The notes: generated from the letters alone by a model not told the origin. A stretch of DNA of 64,000 nt from Melampsora larici-populina 98AG31 (GCF_000204055.1 NW_006768816.1:1-64000); one strand, 5' to 3'; positions 41,990 to 53,576 are shown, counted from the stretch's first letter. Numbers and translations: made by a program.

Positions 41990-42525
41990 CTTGAGTAAAA
42001 TCCCCTGTTGAATCTGCTTGAGTTTTGTGGGCAAAATTATACAGGCTTTGAGGAATATGAATCATTTTTGTGTTATGGATAGTAGAGATACAAGATGATT
42101 GAGACTCCAATGTTTCAATCATTTGCTCAACTGCTGTTTTTGGAAGGAGAACTGATAATACTTCTATGTATTCTGCTCACTTTTCCCTTAAACCTTGAGT
42201 AAAATCTCCCATCTGGTTTTGTTTGAATTTTGCGGGCAAAATCAGGCAAGCATGACCAAACATGAATGATGTTTGTTATGGATACATTCAAGATAACCCT
42301 TGCCCTTAATGTTCCAATTTCCTCAGAACCCAGCTGGAGTGGACTTGGACAGTTCCAGATGTGGATCAGTTCAGTTCCTCTCATTTTTATTTGATCATTC
42401 CTCAAAGTGACATCTTTAAATGGTGAACTGATCATACTTCTATTCTTTTTACTTTCCTCATAAAGTTTGGGAAAGATTCCCCACCCAATTTGCTGGAGTT
42501 TTACAGTCAAAATTATGCAGAGTGC
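41990..42525 (-). repeat. Three-copy diverged tandem array
   Basis: A block reading TTGAGTAAAATC-CC...GAGTTTTG-GGGCAAAAT recurs near 41990, 42195 and 42464, spacing about 205 and 270 bp. On the minus strand 42510-42127 stays open for 127 codons, and the repeats appear there as related peptides ending RSMISSPFK and RSIISSPSK. It may be a decayed repeat-protein gene. No family recognised. Confidence 0.45.
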
Positions 42526-43624
42526 TTTATGACCATTTCAGCTCTACATGATCATTTCATCAAGTGAGATGTTTGAATAGAGATCCAACCATTTGTTTTT
42601 CAAAAGTGCTTCTTGCTTCATTGCATACCCACTAACGAAATGGGGTAGATATGAGAGAAAGAGAGACAGCCATATATGACTAGTTGGAAAAAATAGTGAT
42701 CTTCCATCTTTAAAGATGTGGCACAAAATGGTCATAAGTCTTGTGAAACGTACAAGTTTCATGATAAGGTTTTTCACAATTGTTTTCAGGGTAGGAGTGA
42801 TTGTATCTTTTTCTCTTTTTGTTGATTATACTTTTTCCAGCCTGAACAGTATGGAGAAGCTCATCGCATACCCTCCCTTTGATCTCACATTTTCCTTTTC
42901 TTTTGATCACATGTCAATCAGTGTCTACTGGTGTGTCTTGAGGCTGAAAATGTTGTATCAGGCAAATAATTAGCTGATTCTACTCTCAATCTTGTCCTAT
43001 TGTATACCATTATTGAACTTACATTCTTTCTCACTTCTTTCATACCTATTTATCAGATCTGATGACAACATTTTTTGAACATATTTTGAGGCTAGAAGTT
43101 TTTTTCTTTTTTTTGCCTGCTGGTAGGTTTCAAAATTCTAAAAGAATTTGAAAAAATACCTTGAATCTTGACGGGGATCAGAGTCAATTTGGAATTGTAG
43201 ATATCAGACCACTAGCCAGTGTCTCAAGAGTATGTCTGGTGTATTGTGTTAGACACTTGTAATTTTCTTGCTTTGGGTTCAGGCCATGTGCTGTGTGTCA
43301 AGAATTTCCATCTTGTCAGTTATACATTTTTGAAGATGATTTTTATTCTACCCTTGACTTATACACTAGGCGCACTGAGCTTGTAATTTTTCCCATGGCT
43401 AGCAGGTCTTCCACTTTCAGAGTGGGTTCTAAACTTGAGATTAGGAAGGATCAGCGCAGTCAGCGCAAAATTTGATCTAGAGCGTGAGTGACATGCCTAC
43501 AGCATGTCAACTCAATGTCCAACATTTAATAATAATCATATATTCAATTCTTGACTTGAAGATAACTGAGAACCAATCACCTATGCTCAAGACTATGGTC
43601 CTTTTAAGGATATATGGGCCCTTA

Positions 43625-44506
43625 GAGCTTTTCCACCGCTGGCGTGTAAAAAACTACTCTGTACGATGTCCTTCTGACAGGTTTGATCAGCATGTATACC
43701 AAATTTGCGCGGAGGTAGGCAAAACCGTGGCCATGTAGAAACTGACAGTATAAAACAGTCTATGCCTTTGATCCAAGCATAGGATTGTTTGTCTCCTACA
43801 AAATGACAGGGTAGGTCAGACAATAGGGGTTGGGCAAAAAACCAACCAACCAGTTTCCAAACCCTGTTCAATCGCAGTTCAAATTTTTGGGAACGCTTAA
43901 GAGATGGCTTGAAATTAATATCCAAGCCACACCAAACCAACAAACATCTTTATCCATCTTTTTGCTTTCCAAAAATGTTGACCGGTATGATTGGTTTTGT
44001 GATCATGCCACCGCTATAACCGTTCAAAAGCTCCTACAGGGAAAGGAATTTGCGGCGCCACAAGCCTTGCAAACGCCCTTTTTGCACCTTTTACAGATCT
44101 GTGAAAGGTGGAAACACTTGCCCGAGTTCTTCAAGCTGAGCTATTGGTGGGGCTGGAGGAGAAAAATCAGACCCAAAGACTGACTTTGGGTCTCTTTGGG
44201 TAACCTGGCACAGCGATGGGTCTGTGAAACCTGCACCCAGTTGATTTCAGCCATCTTCGGCCGTTTTTGATTTATTTCTCAAGGGCGCAAAACTGGTTGG
44301 TCCGTTTTTTGCCCAACCCCTAATATTTCAGATTTTGGTGATATTTGCCTTTTTGTACGCCGTCCAGATTTGCACTCTCCCGGTCAAGATTTGGATGTCG
44401 TGTAACCCATACAGGCTGTTTACACGCTCCGGTGGCTCCGATATTTTCCCGCAAGACGTGAAAACAGCCTGTATTTGGGATTTTGCACGCTCCGCTGGCG
44501 ATGCTC
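43625..44506. mobile_element. Harbinger-type MITE (TTA duplication) holding a nested element
   Basis: The right end (minus strand) GAGCATCGCCAGCGGAGCG and the left end GAGCTTTTCCACCGCTGGCG are imperfect inverted repeats, flanked by TTA at 43622-43624 and 44507-44509. The right tip matches that of the 28194-40728 element. Removing the 43826-44320 insertion leaves about 0.39 kb, non-coding. The left end is more diverged, hence moderate confidence. Confidence 0.55.
43826..44320. mobile_element. MITE with GGGGTTGGGCAAAAAACC ends
   Basis: A 495-bp element whose ends GGGGTTGGGCAAAAAACC and GGTCCGTTTTTTGCCCAACCCC are near-perfect inverted repeats continuing into AACCAACCAG / CTGGTTGG. TA borders both sides (43824-43825 and 44321-44322). 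The ends look hAT-like (AGGGGTTGGGCA), but no 8-bp duplication is visible, so the superfamily is open. Confidence 0.7.
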
Positions 44507-44513
44507 TTACAGT

Positions 44514-44916
44514 AGGACCCTGGAATGCTCCTACTAAGGCGTCTGACCAAAAATGTCAGGTTTTGGCCTGTTTGAGCTCAGATGTATCTGTCCAAAAATG
44601 TCGGGTTTTGGGTTTTGGGAGGTTTACCGCGCATATGTATCTGACCAGAAATGTCGGGAAATTGGTCCTTTTGTGACATTTATGGGGTTTGAACCCACAG
44701 TAGTGTGGTTTTTGTCAAATGACCGGAGCTTTTTTGCGGATACCGGAGCTTTTACCCGGGTTTTGAGGCTTCTACCCGGGTATCAAGGCTTTTCTCCGGG
44801 CCCGTCGCTTGGAGGTATCTGACCAAAAATGTCGGGTTTTGCCAAAAAAAAAATTTGCGACCAGCGTAATGTCGGGTTTTACGTCAGACGCCTCAGTAGG
44901 CGCATTCCAGGGTCCT
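44514..44916. mobile_element. hAT-type MITE with 8-bp duplication
   Basis: A 403-bp element. Both ends begin AGGACCCTGGAATGC and continue CCTACT-AGGCGTCTGAC. A perfect 8-bp direct repeat CTTACAGT flanks it (44506-44513 and 44917-44924). Four internal copies of CTGACCAAAAATGTCGGGTT or close variants. The duplication overlaps the TTA target site of the adjacent Harbinger-type MITE, so it inserted at that junction later. Confidence 0.87.
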
Positions 44917-44924
44917 CTTACAGT

Positions 44925-46533
44925 TTGGACCGTAGTGCATAAGAATTCACTTTTGTGATCCGATTCCCGAATGATGCGTTTGAGTTTAGGTAAGCTAACG
45001 TTGAGTTTATGTCTTAAGTACTGTAGATACAGACAGATCCACTTGTTGAGACTTGTTGTCAAGAAGAAGAAGGACCGGGTGAATGATGAACTTGATGCGT
45101 TACCATTCTTATTGTAATTTTTGCTTGACTTCGATTACCAAAGTGATCGACTGATGAATAACTACGAACGAACAAACAAACGAACAAACGCCAAGGTAGA
45201 AGTTTACCCTTCTTTTACAGTAATATATATAAGTCGACACATATACACTTCAAGTCTCTTTCATCCAATGTGTGATCATTTCAATTCAAGAATTCCTTCA
45301 TCCCTTTAGTTGCGATATATCATTTCTTTTCGGTTAAACCATTCGATTTATTCAAAAAAATAGTGTTTTTATACCTGTCTCGTTTATATAGCAAGATTCG
45401 TGGACCGAACATCAAGCAGGACTTTCATAAATTTATTCAATCTTTAATGATTGATTTAATTTTCTTTTCCACATAAGTAAGTATTGCGTCTTTGTACTTG
45501 TTTTTTTTGATCGTTATGATTTCATTTCTAAGGAGATCCTCTATCAATCTCATGAGGTGTGACGTAGGTTGTGAAAGATGATAGATGGTAGATGAATTGT
45601 AGTGATAGTGATCTTGTGATTGGTAGTGGATGTGAGGATGGCATGAGTGTGTGAACAGAATTAAAATTTATATAGGTCACATTTTACTTCAGCCTTCCAT
45701 TACCCACACTTTCGAATGCTGTCTCGGTTGGCATAAGACGTGGTATCAATTTCTTGCCTTCTCAATTTCCGTTCACACGGTATACCATTTCTATCTTTAT
45801 CTTCTCATGAGTGTGACTTTAGGTCGGAGTATTGGTGTCGTGTCACCTCGGATCTGAGTCTCACGAAGTTGTCCTTTAAAATAATCCCCTTTTGGACATT
45901 TTTCTCCTTTATCAAACCTCGAAATCATCAATCAAGAACTCGCCTATTTCTTGATTTGATCGGATTACCACAATTGTCAATCTGATTGTTTGTTTTAAGA
46001 CTGGTAGATTCACCATTTAACCCTTCTCCCTCTGCTCTGCTCTGTTGTTTTTTTTCCTTAAAAGAACCCAACTGACTGTCAGTTAAGATTAAAAAACCGT
46101 TTCAGTCCAAATTCTAATCTTTTTCTACTTTTCATCCATCTGTGATTTGGTGAAGTCAAGTTTAATTATCTTGGATTTATTTAACAAAGTCTTTTCTTGA
46201 TAATTAAAATTGTTATTCCACTTTTTTAATTTTATCTTCTTTCATTCATCAACCTTTTCCACTTTAATTCTTTAATCTTTTCCTCGATTAAACTCTCGAA
46301 TCCTTCTCCATTTCTTTTGGATCACTTGACTTACTCTTGTTTTCTCTCTACCTTGCCTCGACTTAAGTCGACAATTAACTTCACTCACTTGAACTTCAAC
46401 TTTCAACTCAACTCACAAAACTTCTTAAACGGAATCAAATCAACTCGAATCGAATCACTTACTATCAATTCATCAAAATCATTGATCATCCATCTGATTT
46501 TTCCATTAGATTAGAAAGATATAAAATATAAAA
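44925..46533. other. Upstream region of the GT32 gene
   Basis: No coding frame I can support. The last 500 bp are CT- and T-rich, usual for fungal promoters and 5' leaders, and the stretch just before the ATG reads AAAATATAAAA. The GT32 promoter should lie here. Confidence 0.4.
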
Positions 46534-48293
46534 ATGGGTTCAATTAAATTACCAAATTCACGCCGGTTTTGGATACCAATCATTTTACTTTCAATCTTTG
46601 TGATGTTTTTCTGGAGACACATAATCTTATTAGGTCAAATCTTATCAGTTTACCCACTTTGGGCGATTTCATCAAGTTCACTTTCACTCACTTTAGCTGG
46701 TGATGGACTTGATACTAGTTTTGAATTGTATCCCATCGAACAATGGAGTGTAAGATGGCCACCCAAGAATCATTCAAATCAAACTCTACCTTTAGAAGCC
46801 AATTCATCATTATTAAGATTAAAAGATGGCAGTTTAGCTAGATTACCACATGATCGATATGGTGGTTCCAATTATGATCAACCTGATTCGACCGACTTAG
46901 TTCCTCCTATCTTACATCATATCTTATTGGGTATGGATCGTAAAACTATGCCAGTTGCTTGGGAAACTTCTAGGAATAGTTGTTTAGCGTAAGTTTTTTA
47001 GATTTCTCTTACAAATCAACCTTCCAGACCTTCTCAAAGATTCTTGATCTGCATGTATGCATCACTCAGATCGAGTTACATGACCGTTGCAAACTTTCTT
47101 TCTCTTACTTCACCAAATCATCATGACCTTCGTTTACTGACCATCGTCTCTTCTATCGGTTACTTTTTTTTAGTCTTCATCCCGAATCAGCAAACTATAC
47201 CCATCACTTTTGGGATGATGCATCGGCACTTCAATTCATGACCACCCATTACCCATTCTTCTTGAACGACTTTTTATCATACCGACACAACATTCAAAGA
47301 GCCGATGCCCTTCGTTACTTTGTTCTTCATCACTATGGTGGTATCTTTCTAGACCTCGATTTAGAATGTAGAAGATCATTAGGACCACTACGAAGGTTTC
47401 CAATCGTCAACATCAATGCATTTCCAGTTGGTGTTTCAAATGGGTTTATGATGGCAGAAGCGGGTCATCCATTCTTGGCTCAACTGGTTCGAAATTTAAA
47501 ACGATATGATCGATCTTGGTTCGGGATTCCTTATGCGGATATCATGTTTTCGACTGGTCCAATGTTTTTATCATCTGAACATTTAAGATTTTCATCTAAA
47601 CTTAGATCTCATGATTTAAGAATTCTAGGTGGAGCTGAACAAAGATTGAGTGGAAAAGTCGTGACACCTTTATTCCGACATTTAGGATCCTCATCTTGGC
47701 ATGGACAGGATGCTCATCTAACCTTGATGATCAAAGATGCCATCTTTCATCCGATTGTGGCAGTTGGTTTACTTGGTTTATTGGCGGGTGCAGCCTTAGT
47801 TGGATCATGGTGGACATTATCAAGATTATTAGCCAGAAGAGGATTTATGATCATCAGGCCAGGTTCAACTTATTATGCACTTGAAATTCGATCGGGATCA
47901 CGTAGCAGAAGACAAGAGTTTTCACAAAGATTTGTACTTTGGAGATTAGGATTAGCTAGAAGAGCATCTGAACTTTCATCATCTACTTCATCTACTAATT
48001 CATCGAATGAATATCTACATTTAAGTAATACAGACGATGAGATCGAAGCCATCGAATTAGGTTTATCTACCACTAGTAATGGAAACACTACAGATGATGA
48101 AAATGAAATATGGGAAAAGAAAAAGAAGTCAACGAACCGAAAAGTGACACCGATGGTCACCGTCACACCGGCTTCAGATGAATTGAATGATATTTTGTTT
48201 GATGCTTCTAGAGATCATCTTACTCCTACTCATCATTCATATCCTTTGAACTTGAATCGATCTCAATCCCCTCCTCCACCTCAATACCGTTGA
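46534..48293 (+). CDS. SUR1: GT32 mannosyltransferase, inositol-phosphoceramide mannosyltransferase type
   Basis: Likely catalytic subunit that adds mannose from GDP-mannose to inositol phosphoceramide in the Golgi (the role of yeast SUR1/CSG1 and CSH1). Exon 46534-46988, a 185-nt intron (GTAAGT...TTTTTAG), exon 47174-48293; 524 residues. An N-terminal membrane anchor lies at about residues 11-35 (FWIPIILLSIFVMFFW). The sugar-binding fold has HHILLGMD, CLALHPESANYTHHFW, then RADALRYFVLHHYGGIFLDL, where DLDL near residue 210 is the DXD metal/nucleotide-sugar motif. A second hydrophobic segment lies at about residues 343-365, then a Ser-rich, acidic tail ending in a Pro stretch. Intact. The start is the first ATG after the AT-rich leader. 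Being a SUR1 orthologue rather than another GT32 paralogue is inferred. Confidence 0.87.
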
Positions 48294-48986
48294 TTTTCTT
48301 GGTTTTCTTGATTTTCTTGTGTGTTTTTTCGTTGACTTTAATCCTTTTTTTTATTTGAAAAATCTATGAATATATTTTATCTTCCTTTTTTCTATTTTTC
48401 TTGTGATTTATTTGTTTATTGGTTTGATACATATACATATATATAGATTTCTTGTCGTTTTCTTCGTTTTCACCTTCTTTTCCTTTTTCGTTTTCTCAAT
48501 ATAGAAACATTAAAGGATTTTTTCTTCATCTGTTTTTACCAACCTTTTTTTTTCTTTTCTTCAATAATCTTCTCTTGGATTTGTGTTTATATATATATAA
48601 AGCGACCTTTTTGTTCGTTTACTTTTTTTCTTCCTACTATTTAATCTCTTTCAAAACAATTTTTTTTTTCTTCTTGTTGTATCACTTCGCACTTTTTCTT
48701 TCTTATTTTTTTGTAAGAAGAGTAAAAGAACATATGAAAGAGGAATTTTAAAAAGATATTTTTATTGAGAGTTTTTTTTTCCTTGAGTGAAATTTGATTC
48801 TTTGTTCTTTATTTCATTGATAACATCTTCAACAGTGAGATCATTAAATTGATAAAATTGAGACGTGAAGGTGGCAGAGTTCTTGAGCAGTGACACTGCG
48901 GGAATTGCCTGTGTGCATAGAGCTTGAGGAGGTACACGACTCAATTTCCGTAGGAGGTGAAATCTACAGGTGAGGGCAGTAGAAGG
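48294..48986. other. 3' flank of the GT32 gene
   Basis: Very T-rich DNA (runs of TTTTTTCTT) expected to hold the 3' UTR and polyadenylation signals. No further gene. From about 48860 the composition changes towards mobile-element DNA. Confidence 0.4.
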
Positions 48987-48994
48987 AACCAGCC

Positions 48995-49283
48995 AGGACC
49001 CCGGAGAGCTCTTATCGAGGTGCATGATGTAAAAAATTTTCCTACAGTACACACACTTCACCACGGTTTACATTCATAAAAACTTCACCAGATCCCTTGC
49101 TTCTCCCTCAATAATGCCTAGCCAGAAGCAAAGCACTTTGTTGACTGTGAATTTCATACCTACACAATTGTGAAGAGTTTTTAACGTGGTGTGGATGCTG
49201 TGAAATACACAGCAATTCACAGCAAGCATAAGAAAATAAAATCTTTTACATCACGCACCTCTACAGGAGCTCTCCGGGGTCCT
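48995..49283. mobile_element. hAT-type MITE with 8-bp duplication (second family member)
   Basis: A 289-bp element. Inverted ends AGGACCCCGGAGAGCTC extend about 48 bp through GAGGTGC-TGATGTAAAA. A perfect 8-bp duplication AACCAGCC lies at 48987-48994 and 49284-49291. The tips resemble those of the 44514-44916 element (AGGACCC-GG), so both may answer to the same hAT transposase. Confidence 0.87.
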
Positions 49284-49291
49284 AACCAGCC

Positions 49292-50841
49292 ATGACAGTT
49301 AGCACTCGAATGTCATAGGGTTTCTGAGTACAGAGTGGTGGAGAGAGTCAATCAGACTTCTTCCTTTCTCCTCATGTCACCACTCTGAAGATCCTTCAAG
49401 TCCCCTGTTCTGAATTTCATAGCTTCAAAAGCCCGCCCACCACCCCGGTTAAGAAGTCCTTATTTTCTCAGGAGCCAACCTTCTCCTAAGGGTAAGCAAA
49501 GGGAAGTTGGTAGGACCCATCCTCCCAAAATTTCCTCAGCTTTAGGACCACCCCCAAACCACAACCATGTAGGATGCTGGTCTCATCCATGTGCAGGAAT
49601 GGTATTCTATGCATATGTGGTAAGTTAAAGATAGCACTAAGAAGTCTAGAACAAAAATGAAATACACATTGTTCATCCTACATGTGAATACCAAGGTCAC
49701 TCTAGTTCACCTTACTTACTGGTAACATGCCTTACAAGACATGGATGAATTTGGTTGAAACCTGATTGAAGAGAGTTGCAGTGACTGGGTCTGGAAGTTT
49801 CTTCAATTTCAGGGTTTGTTTGCCATGGGTTTTCTGATCACACTTGAGTTGACATCATCATCAATGTTCTTTGTGCCTCAGTATGCACAGAAATCCTCAG
49901 CAATCACTTTTGATCTCACCTTCATTCAGTTCATGAAGCTTATTACAGATGCTTATTTCACTCTTGCTTGTGAGTAGTGAAATCCAAAATCACAGAAGGT
50001 CGAAATCAAGGTGATGGTGTATTATTAGTTTTGCTGGGTTTGGATGAAATTTTTTGAGATTGTCAAGGGTGTTCTCTGAGTAAGAGCATCTCCAACACAG
50101 GTTGGTAAACGTAACAAATTGGACACACACATAAGCTGTATGTTACGTTTACTGACCTTGGTCACAAAACGACCATCCAGCACGGTCTGATTAATTGACA
50201 GCTCACCATGTGTGTGAGTTTGAATTTCCAGCAAAACACCTTTCACACAGTCGGTACTCCAAATATGAAGTACCAACTGAACTTTTACAGCAAGCTGTAT
50301 TGGCCCAGTATTGGACAGAAATTTGGCACATGTGGTGTTAAAGTCACCACATGTGTCCTATCCTCTTGTTGTCCAACCAATTGATGGCTATTTGGTGGCT
50401 CAATTGGGTGAGGGTTTGGCAACTTGGGCAGCTCAAAGCAACTCAAAAACTTTTAATGCTACGGGTGCCCAAAGGCACGACGGTACCCGTGGAGTTCCAT
50501 GAGTATTGGGGATCAACGGTCCCTTGGATCCTCTGCCCGACGGAGACTTGGACACCTCGAGAGGACACATCTAGAGAGTGCGCACCGACATGTGAAAATC
50601 TCTGATTATGCACTCACCTCAATCCCCAATACCACGATTTAGAAAAGCCTTTAAACCTTTTCTAACTTTTTGTTTTGTTTTATTCCGAAGGACTGAATAA
50701 AGTGAACTATTGGCATTAGTTTACAAGGCAATTAAAGAAATCCTCTGAAAGAAGCAATTAACCCGATTGAATTCTCAGACGTTCTTAGGAATAGAAGAAA
50801 CTTTGTCTATCACCGCATTAACAAGATTCACCCCGCATAAT
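49292..50841. other. No gene; one orphan Harbinger-like end
   Basis: Near 50084 the sequence TAAGAGCATCTCCAACA matches a typical Harbinger tip next to a TAA, but I found no partner end, so I do not call an element. Short frames at 50025-50605 overlap each other and look incidental. Confidence 0.4.
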
Positions 50842-51307
50842 ACACCGCGGGAATTAACTCGTTTGAAACCCGATTGAGCAGAATTTTGGTGTCCGGGTTC
50901 GAAATTTCCTTGAATCATGAAACTCGTTCACAACTCGTTAGCATTACGTTCGCCAATTTCCCTTGAGTAGACTACAATACATACACTTACACAGCACTGG
51001 CAAAACCTGTGATTCCAACCGTTTGACTACATATCTCACCGCTGATCATGTTCCCGCTGAACTGCTTTTTTTCGGTTGATCAAAGCTTGAAGAATGAGGA
51101 TGAAGGTGAGGAATGGTGAAAGGGGATGTTACTGTATGATGTGACTGTACATACACGGGGCCAGCCGAGTACAGAGTACAGCCCGAGGGGAATCGGCAAA
51201 CATAATGCGAACGAGTTGTGAACAAGATTCACAATTCGAGGAAATTTTGAACCCAGACACCGAAATTCCTCTCAATCGGGTTTCAAACCAGTTGATTCCC
51301 GCGGTGT
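50842..51307. mobile_element. Element with ~120-bp terminal inverted repeats
   Basis: Ends read ACACCGCGGGAAT and stay complementary for about 120 bp, through GTTTGAAACCCGATTGAG, GGTGTC-GGGTTC and GTTCACAACTCGTT. Only about 220 bp lies between the arms. The long arms suggest a MULE-like MITE. A possible 5-bp duplication ATAAT (50837-50841 and 51309-51313) needs one extra base at the right end, so the duplication is unproven. Confidence 0.75.
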
Positions 51308-51406
51308 TATAATTAGATCTTTTCAACAATAATACACCCAACGCACTCATCATCAATCCCAGCAGTCTCAAAGCTCTACAATCTTCTCTCAAACCAAAAT
51401 TAAATC

Positions 51407-51586
51407 ATGAATACCAAAGATTTCAATAAATTAGCTTCGGAAAGTAATTTAGGGACGCAAGCCGCGGACAGCACAAGTTCAACTTCGAAGAAACCACTAA
51501 GTAAGCCCAAACAACAAGTGGTAACAAGGAGCAAATTGAACACCAGAAACGCTGAAGAAGGTATTGGTTATTATGATTGTATTTGA
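51407..51586 (+). CDS. Short ORF or first exon of an interrupted gene
   Basis: Opens with ATG and encodes a hydrophilic peptide (MNTKDFNKLASESNLG...) ending RNAEEG. A GTATTGG donor at 51561 could end a first exon after 51 codons; unspliced, the frame stops at 51586. No continuation is visible before the Copia Gag at 52162. It may be a 5' exon cut off by the insertion, or leader sequence of that element. Not recognised. Confidence 0.25.
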   Translation: MNTKDFNKLASESNLGTQAADSTSSTSKKPLSKPKQQVVTRSKLNTRNAEEGIGYYDCI

Positions 51587-51802
51587 TTTGTGTTGCTATA
51601 GTTATATTTCATTTTTTATCTTTCCTAGTCACGATTTGATTTTGTTTATGTGTTCTTCTGTCGCCATGCTACAATATTTGTTATTTCACTCTTTTGGTTA
51701 TCTCATTACATCATAATACGTGTGTCATTTGTTTTCTAACTGTCTCTTCTATTATTAGTTTTGACTGCATATACCTGTGAGGTTTTGCACCAAGATTCGA
51801 AC

Positions 51803-52053
51803 ATCATCTGTTTCGTCTCTTTTATTTCTATAAGCTATATCAATTGACATGCTTATGAAATTGTGCATTACTCACAGGTACGCTGATCTTTCATATTTCT
51901 TTTTTATTTCTTTTCTTTCTCTCTGTTATGCTCGTTTATGTGTGTTTTGTTATCACTTTGTATCAAAGAAATAAAGATCATCTGTTTTGTCTCTTTTATT
52001 TCTATAAGCTATATCAATTGACATGCTTATGAAATTGTGCATTACTCACAGGT
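51803..52053 (+). repeat. Two near-identical 77-bp direct repeats
   Basis: Copies at 51803-51879 and 51977-52053 differ by about one base (TTTCGTCTC versus TTTTGTCTC) and are offset by 174 bp. Each ends in ATTACTCACAGGT. The second is followed by GGTTATGAGCC. The near-identity implies a recent duplication. It may be part of the leader or 5' LTR of the Copia element that starts downstream. Confidence 0.8.
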
Positions 52054-52161
52054 TATGAGCCTTTCACTAGGGTAATCATTAGCTTTGTAAATATGTCATC
52101 GATTTTCATAGATCTTATTATCAAGCTTCGCTTCTTCCCTTGATTACTTTTTCCTCAACTT

Positions 52162-53576
52162 ATGTTTTCATCTGATTCTGTCGCCGACTCCTCTGAATGT
52201 GATCAGTCTGCCTCATCTCCAGCTGCTTCCGATTCTTCAGATACTTCAACAATCACTTCATCTTTGCCTCCCGTCCTTGTTTCGGACGACGATACTGTTT
52301 CCGACGTTTTTTCTCCGTCGCAACTTCTTCCTCCTGCCATGTCTGCTCCTATGGTTTCATCCCTCTCAGCTCCGGCTGCTTTGACTACCAAAGAACGCAT
52401 CAAAATCCCTGAACTTACCAAGGGTAATTTTCCTCACTGGAACAAGCGTTTTCACTTCGCTTTACAGACTCGTGGTTTGCTCAAATTTATCACCAAAGAT
52501 TTGCCTCCCACGGATGCGGAAGGTCTGGCTTTGTATTGTCGTCAACAGGGTCGTGTCATGGAAATAATCGTTAATTCTGTGAACGCTACAAATGACTCAT
52601 TGATCGAACTTCCCAATACTCCTTATAAACTCGCTTACGAGAAGTTGGCCAAAGCTCATGGCAGCAGTGGTGGTGTTCTGGCTGCGGCAACGATTTGTGA
52701 AATAGCTACTGCTTGTTTTGAATCTGGTCACTCTTTGCCTGATTTTATCACTTGTATTCGTACGCTCCACAATCAACTCGCTCAATACACGGCTGAAGAT
52801 AAGGAGATTTCCATTTCTTCCAAATTATTAGCAATTTTCTTGTTAAATGGTCTTGGGAAGGATTTCGAATTCATTACCACTCCGTTCTTTGCCAACCTTT
52901 TGAAGCTCACTGTCCAATCTGTCATGGATTGCCTTACTCTCGAAGCTGCTAAGCAATCATCTTCTGGTCAACCATTGTCTACCGTTGCGGCATTTACAGT
53001 TGCCTCTGCGAGAACCAATACATGTCAAAACCGATAATCATGCAAAACCAATACTTGTTTGAGGAAATAAATCTTCATTTTCAGTGAATTTTGCTCTGAG
53101 AAAACAGATACTCGGTGAAAACCGATAGCTTTGGACCCAATTTTTTGGGTATTGGTTTTCACAGAGGTGACTGTACTGCAAAATCATCATTGGTTTCTTC
53201 CGCTCCAGCATCTCGTCGTATTGGGTCCGGTCCCAATGATCTTTGTAACCTTCCTGCTCATAGGGGTCTTCCTCACACCAATCGAAATTGTCATAATCAA
53301 AACAGCCGTTCTCAAGCTAAGACCTCTGCTCCAATTGTTGCAAATTCTAACAAATTATCAGAGGCGGAAATGGCTAGGCGCTACTTAGAAATTGAAGCTG
53401 CTTCCGAAACTAGGAAGAAAGGACTTCCGGTTGTCACTGCCCCTACTTATGAGGTTACTACCTCTAATCAGTTTAGTGCCCTTGATCTTGTGGATGATTT
53501 TCCTGATGAAGGTTTTGCTGTTCAAGTTTATGTTGCTTCAAATCAGTCTATGGATCATGTGAGAGAATCTAAATAA
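52162..53576 (+). pseudogene. Copia Gag remnant
   Basis: Structural protein of a Ty1/Copia retrotransposon. Frame 52162-53037 has the UBN2/Gag-like core: IPELTKGNFPHWNKRFHFAL, a middle AYEKLAKAHGSSGG and LLNGLGKDFEFI. It is cut by a 165-bp foldback element (53003-53167) and resumes in 53115-53576 with a degenerate zinc knuckle (DLCNLPAHRGLPH...NC). The downstream part is separated from the pol region by about 2.5 kb of inserted DNA. Non-functional. Confidence 0.75.
53003..53167. mobile_element. 165-bp foldback MITE inside the Copia Gag
   Basis: The left end CCTCTGCGAGAACCAATAC and the right end (reverse complement CCTCTGTGAAAACCAATAC) differ at two positions. An internal AAAACCGATA word also occurs in both orientations. 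It interrupts the Gag frame and introduces stops. No clear target duplication. Confidence 0.7.

Larger units (their letters stand above)
40732..43600. other. No confident gene; local repeats
   Basis: No known family in either strand. Two repeat structures are listed separately: an inverted repeat near 41411-41472 and a three-copy diverged tandem array around 41990-42520. Confidence 0.4.

Noticed and set aside
43826..44320. Firm assignment of the GGGGTTGGGC element to hAT
   Set aside because: Tips look hAT-like, but the flanks show only TA and no 8-bp duplication.
46534..48293. GT32 gene as an OCH1-type alpha-1,6-mannosyltransferase
   Set aside because: Same sugar-transferase family, but the second C-terminal membrane segment and overall layout fit the SUR1/CSG1 type better; not fully excluded.
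48452..48751. Phe-rich plus-strand frame of 99 codons
   Set aside because: Translation of the T-rich 3' flank of the GT32 gene; no real protein features.
50084..50110. Harbinger element starting GAGCATCTCCAACA
   Set aside because: Only one end found; no partner end with TAA/TTA within a reasonable distance.
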